DNA of 64,000 nt. Origin: Flaviramulus basaltis (GTDB lineage: Bacteria > Bacteroidota > Bacteroidia > Flavobacteriales > Flavobacteriaceae). The DNA is taken from NCBI RefSeq assembly GCF_900114265.1, contig NZ_FPKV01000001.1, positions 1,054,001-1,118,000 on the forward strand, given 5' to 3'. A program made the position numbers and the translations under genes. Below are positions 61,305-64,000 of this stretch, piece by piece (position 1 is the stretch's first letter; every line of letters starts with the position of its first letter). The notes under the pieces are model-generated. The model was not told where the DNA came from and did not search any database. It worked only from the letters and a program-made list of their open reading frames with translations.

Positions 61305-62645
61305 ATGAACTGGGAAGAATTACTATCCTTAAAACGCTTTGGCGATACTAACAAACGCATAAGAAAAGAACAAGATGAAACCAGATTAGGTTTTGAAGTT
61401 GATTATGATCGAGTTATTTTTTCTTCAGAATTTAGAAGCCTTCAAGATAAAACTCAAGTCATTCCATTATCACAAACAGATTTTGTTCACACGCGTTTAA
61501 CACATAGTTTAGAAGTAAGTGTTGTTGGGCGTTCATTAGGACGATTAGCAGGAAAAAAAATACTAGAAAAATACCCGCATTTACAAAACATTCATGGGTA
61601 TCAAGCTAACGATTTTGGAGCTATTGTTGCCGCAGCGGCATTGGCACACGATATTGGGAATCCGCCTTTTGGGCATTCAGGAGAAAAAGCTATTGGCGAG
61701 TTTTTTAAAACCGGTTCTGGTAAGAAATATAAAGATGACTTAACAGATAAAGAGTATCAAGATTTATGTGATTTTGAAGGGAATGCTAATGGATTTAAAA
61801 TTTTAACCGAAAGTAGAGCAGGACGCAAAGGTGGTTTAAGACTAAGCTACGCCACTTTAGGTGCATTTATGAAATACCCAAAAGAGTCGCTTCCTAAAAA
61901 ACCAACAAAACATATAGCCGATAAAAAATATGGGTTTTTTCAATCAGAAAAAAATGCTTTTTTAGATGTTGCAAACGAATTAGGCTTGCAAAAACGAAGT
62001 CAAAAAGACATGAGTTTTTCAAGACACCCATTAGCATTTTTAGTTGAAGCTGCCGATGATATTTGTTATACTATAATTGACTTTGAAGATGGTATAAACC
62101 TTGGGCTAATTCAAGAAGAATTTGCATTAGAATACTTAATAAATATTGTAAGAGATAAAATTAAAACCAAAAATTACTACGCCCTTACTAATAAACAAGA
62201 CAGAGTAAGTTATTTAAGAGCTTTAGCCATAGGAACGCTTATAGATGAAGCGGTTAATATTTTCATGAAAAACGAAGAGGCTATTTTAAATGGTAATTTT
62301 GACTGTGGGTTGTTAGATAAAAGTAAGTACGAGGCACAAATAAACGATATCATCAAAATAAGTGTTGAAAACATATACCAATCTACCGAGGTTATTGATA
62401 AAGAAATAGCAGGTTACGGCGTTATAAACACGCTATTAAATACATACACAAATGCTATAAATAACTGTTACAATAACACAGCATCAAATTACGATAAACT
62501 AATTTTAAAAGGGTTGCCAAAAACTATTAAAACGGACGATTCTAGTTTATACAATCGTTTATCAAGTGTTTGCTATTACGTGTCTTTATTGTCAGACAGC
62601 AAGGCTATACAAGATTACAAAAAAATAAAAGGAATAGAATTTTAG
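61305..62645 (+). CDS. dgt: Deoxyguanosinetriphosphate triphosphohydrolase-like HD protein
   Basis: This 446-residue HD-domain dNTPase hydrolyses dGTP or other dNTPs to the nucleoside and tripolyphosphate. The metal site comprises THSLEVSVVG (near residues 67-76), AAALAHDIGNPPFGHSGE (about 111-128) and later VEAADDICYTIIDFEDG. The length is near that of type 1 dGTPases, and it lacks extra domains. It begins about 200 bp from the divergent small regulatory-domain gene. The upstream gap contains that gene's repeat array but no clear dgt promoter. Confidence 0.92.
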   Translation: MNWEELLSLKRFGDTNKRIRKEQDETRLGFEVDYDRVIFSSEFRSLQDKTQVIPLSQTDFVHTRLTHSLEVSVVGRSLGRLAGKKILEKYPHLQNIHGYQANDFGAIVAAAALAHDIGNPPFGHSGEKAIGEFFKTGSGKKYKDDLTDKEYQDLCDFEGNANGFKILTESRAGRKGGLRLSYATLGAFMKYPKESLPKKPTKHIADKKYGFFQSEKNAFLDVANELGLQKRSQKDMSFSRHPLAFLVEAADDICYTIIDFEDGINLGLIQEEFALEYLINIVRDKIKTKNYYALTNKQDRVSYLRALAIGTLIDEAVNIFMKNEEAILNGNFDCGLLDKSKYEAQINDIIKISVENIYQSTEVIDKEIAGYGVINTLLNTYTNAINNCYNNTASNYDKLILKGLPKTIKTDDSSLYNRLSSVCYYVSLLSDSKAIQDYKKIKGIEF

Positions 62646-62657
62646 GTTGTTATTTTA

Positions 62658-62739
62658 GGCGTTACCACAAGGGTCGGGCTATTCGTTGCAATCTTTTGCT
62701 CGTACCTCACAAAAGGATTTTCACTGCTATCCCTAACGC
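62658..62739. repeat. Compact GC-rich interspersed element with GCGTTA/TAACGC ends
   Basis: An 82-bp unit bounded by GGCGTTA and TAACGC (6-bp inverted ends) contains GGGTCGGGCTATTCG and an internal hairpin AATCTTTTG / CAAAAGGATT. It is richer in G+C than the flanks. It fills the gap between convergent dgt and dxs. From memory, similar elements are scattered between genes in many Bacteroidota genomes; only this one copy was seen here. Confidence 0.5.
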
Positions 62740-62749
62740 AAAATTAGTA

Positions 62750-64000
62750 CTATAAAAAACTTTTAATATAATTGGATAAACTTTCAACATCTAATCCTAT
62801 AGCTTGTTGTAATTCATCAACACTTCCATGCTCAATAAAAGCATCAGGAATTCCCAAAAGCTTAATAGTGTTTTTATAGTTATTTATTGCGGCGAATTCT
62901 AAAACAGCACTACCAAAGCCACCTGTAATACTATTGTCTTCAATGGTTATAATTGTATCGTAAGTTTCAAAAATAGAGAGAAGTAACCTTTCATCTAAAG
63001 GCTTTACAAAACGCATGTCGTAATGTGAAACATCTATATTCAAAATAGCTTCACTTACATTTTTAGCAATAGTGCCAATACTTAAAACAGCTAATTTTTT
63101 ACCTTTTTTAAGCAGAATACCTTTGCCAATTTCTATATTTTGAAAAGGTTGTTTCCAATTTAAAGTAACACCTTTTCCTCTTGGATATCGAATGGCAATA
63201 GGAAACTCTAAACCTAATTGAGAAGTATACATTATGTTACGTAACTCAAGCTCATTTCTGGGGGCAAAAATTATGAGGTTTGGAATGCATCTTAAATAAC
63301 TTAAATCAAAAACACCATGATGTGTTGCACCATCTTCACCAACTAAACCGGCACGATCTAAACAAAAAATAACAGGTAGTTTTTGTAAAGCAACATCGTG
63401 TATAATTTGATCGTAAGCACGTTGTAAAAAGGTTGAATAAATATTGCAAAAAGGAATTAAACCTTGTGTTGCCATACCTGCAGCTAATGTTACGGCATGT
63501 TGTTCTGCAATACCAACATCAAAAGCACGGTTTGGCATGTCTTCCATCATATATTTTAACGAACTTCCTGTTGGCATTGCAGGAGTAATACCTACAATTT
63601 TTTTGTTTTGCTTTGCGAGTTCTAATATAGTATATCCAAAGACATCTTGATACTTTGGCGGCTCTTCAACAGTTATTTTTGTTATTAAATCACCAGTTTT
63701 GGCGTTAAATTTTCCTGGTGCGTGGTATTTTACTTGGTCTTTTTCGGCTTGTTTTAAACCTTTTCCTTTAGTTGTAATAATATGTAAAAACTTAGGTCCT
63801 TTAACAGTTTTTAATCGGTTTAACTCTGATATGATTTTATCAATATCATGTCCGTCAATAGGTCCAGAATAATCAAAATTTAATGCTTTAATAATGTTAT
63901 TTCTTTTTTGAGTGCCTTTTTTAACATTGGTTAAATATTGTTTTAAAGCCCCAACACTTGGGTCAATTCCAATAGCATTATCATTTAAGATAATTAGCAA
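62750..64000 (-). CDS. dxs: 1-deoxy-D-xylulose-5-phosphate synthase (3' part)
   Basis: This is the C-terminal ~416 residues of DXS, which condenses pyruvate and glyceraldehyde 3-phosphate for isoprenoid and cofactor synthesis. The start lies beyond the window edge, with roughly a third of the protein missing. Visible segments are YSGPIDGHDI, FDVGIAEQHAVTLAAGMA (general acid/base Glu and His of the pyrimidine domain), and FCLDRAGLVGEDGATHHGVF. The C-terminal transketolase-like domain ends SNYIKSFL. It is convergent with dgt across the interspersed element. Confidence 0.95.
   Translation of the reverse strand: MLIILNDNAIGIDPSVGALKQYLTNVKKGTQKRNNIIKALNFDYSGPIDGHDIDKIISELNRLKTVKGPKFLHIITTKGKGLKQAEKDQVKYHAPGKFNAKTGDLITKITVEEPPKYQDVFGYTILELAKQNKKIVGITPAMPTGSSLKYMMEDMPNRAFDVGIAEQHAVTLAAGMATQGLIPFCNIYSTFLQRAYDQIIHDVALQKLPVIFCLDRAGLVGEDGATHHGVFDLSYLRCIPNLIIFAPRNELELRNIMYTSQLGLEFPIAIRYPRGKGVTLNWKQPFQNIEIGKGILLKKGKKLAVLSIGTIAKNVSEAILNIDVSHYDMRFVKPLDERLLLSIFETYDTIITIEDNSITGGFGSAVLEFAAINNYKNTIKLLGIPDAFIEHGSVDELQQAIGLDVESLSNYIKSFL

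Overview
The window reads as chromosome of a marine-type Flavobacteriaceae (Bacteroidota) bacterium. The support is: AT-rich DNA, signal peptides ending in A-Q or S-Q, a type IX secretion (T9SS) sorting domain, GLPGLI-family proteins, two TonB-dependent receptors with N-terminal carboxypeptidase-regulatory domains, and promoters that fit the Bacteroidota pattern TTG-N19..21-TAnnTTTG. I see no rRNA, tRNA, CRISPR, prophage or intact insertion sequence. Most of the window is ordinary housekeeping and nutrient-acquisition content.

Layout. 0-4.6 kb: a plus-strand run with a D-2-hydroxyacid dehydrogenase, a membrane-tethered LuxR-type regulator, DUF4199, DUF1801, two VOC proteins, a TauE/SafE permease and a TM2 protein. 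4.7-6.5 kb: an arsenic-type operon (arsR, DUF6428, GNAT, thioredoxin-type arsC) with no efflux pump. 6.5-11.4 kb: a minus-strand operon of two small secreted Cys proteins, two GLPGLI proteins and one TonB-dependent receptor; one small gene is frameshifted. 11.8-16.5 kb: OlsF-like lipid acyltransferase, aspartate kinase, an acetyltransferase and, divergently, fructose-1,6-bisphosphatase. 16.6-30 kb: nitrogen island with gltBD, a porin, amt, P-II, a second amt, then PEP carboxylase. 30-47 kb: a hybrid sensor kinase, a short SSB, a CBS protein, an M13 peptidase, threonine dehydrogenase, a HupE-like protein, a dCMP-deaminase-like protein, an S41 protease and a T9SS-exported repeat protein. 46.5-53.2 kb: small redox and membrane proteins, class Ia ribonucleotide reductase (nrdB, nrdA) and a frameshifted RDD gene. 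53.2-61.1 kb: a phosphate-type island with a PiT transporter carrying a PhoU-like tail, a MORN-repeat protein, a TonB-dependent receptor, a beta-helix lipoprotein and a small regulatory-domain protein. 61.3-64 kb: dgt and the 3' part of dxs.

How parts work together. The nitrogen island couples outer-membrane entry (porin), ammonium import (two Amt), sensing (P-II), assimilation (GOGAT) and carbon skeleton supply (PEP carboxylase). In the 53-61 kb island, three minus-strand promoters (PiT, lipoprotein-receptor operon, small regulatory-domain gene) carry 7-nt direct repeats on an 11-nt period. In each case the first repeat begins exactly 19 nt upstream of a -7-like element. This is the geometry of a PhoB/OmpR-family operator and suggests one phosphate regulon. 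The other candidate system is the duplicated small-protein/GLPGLI module feeding a single outer-membrane receptor.
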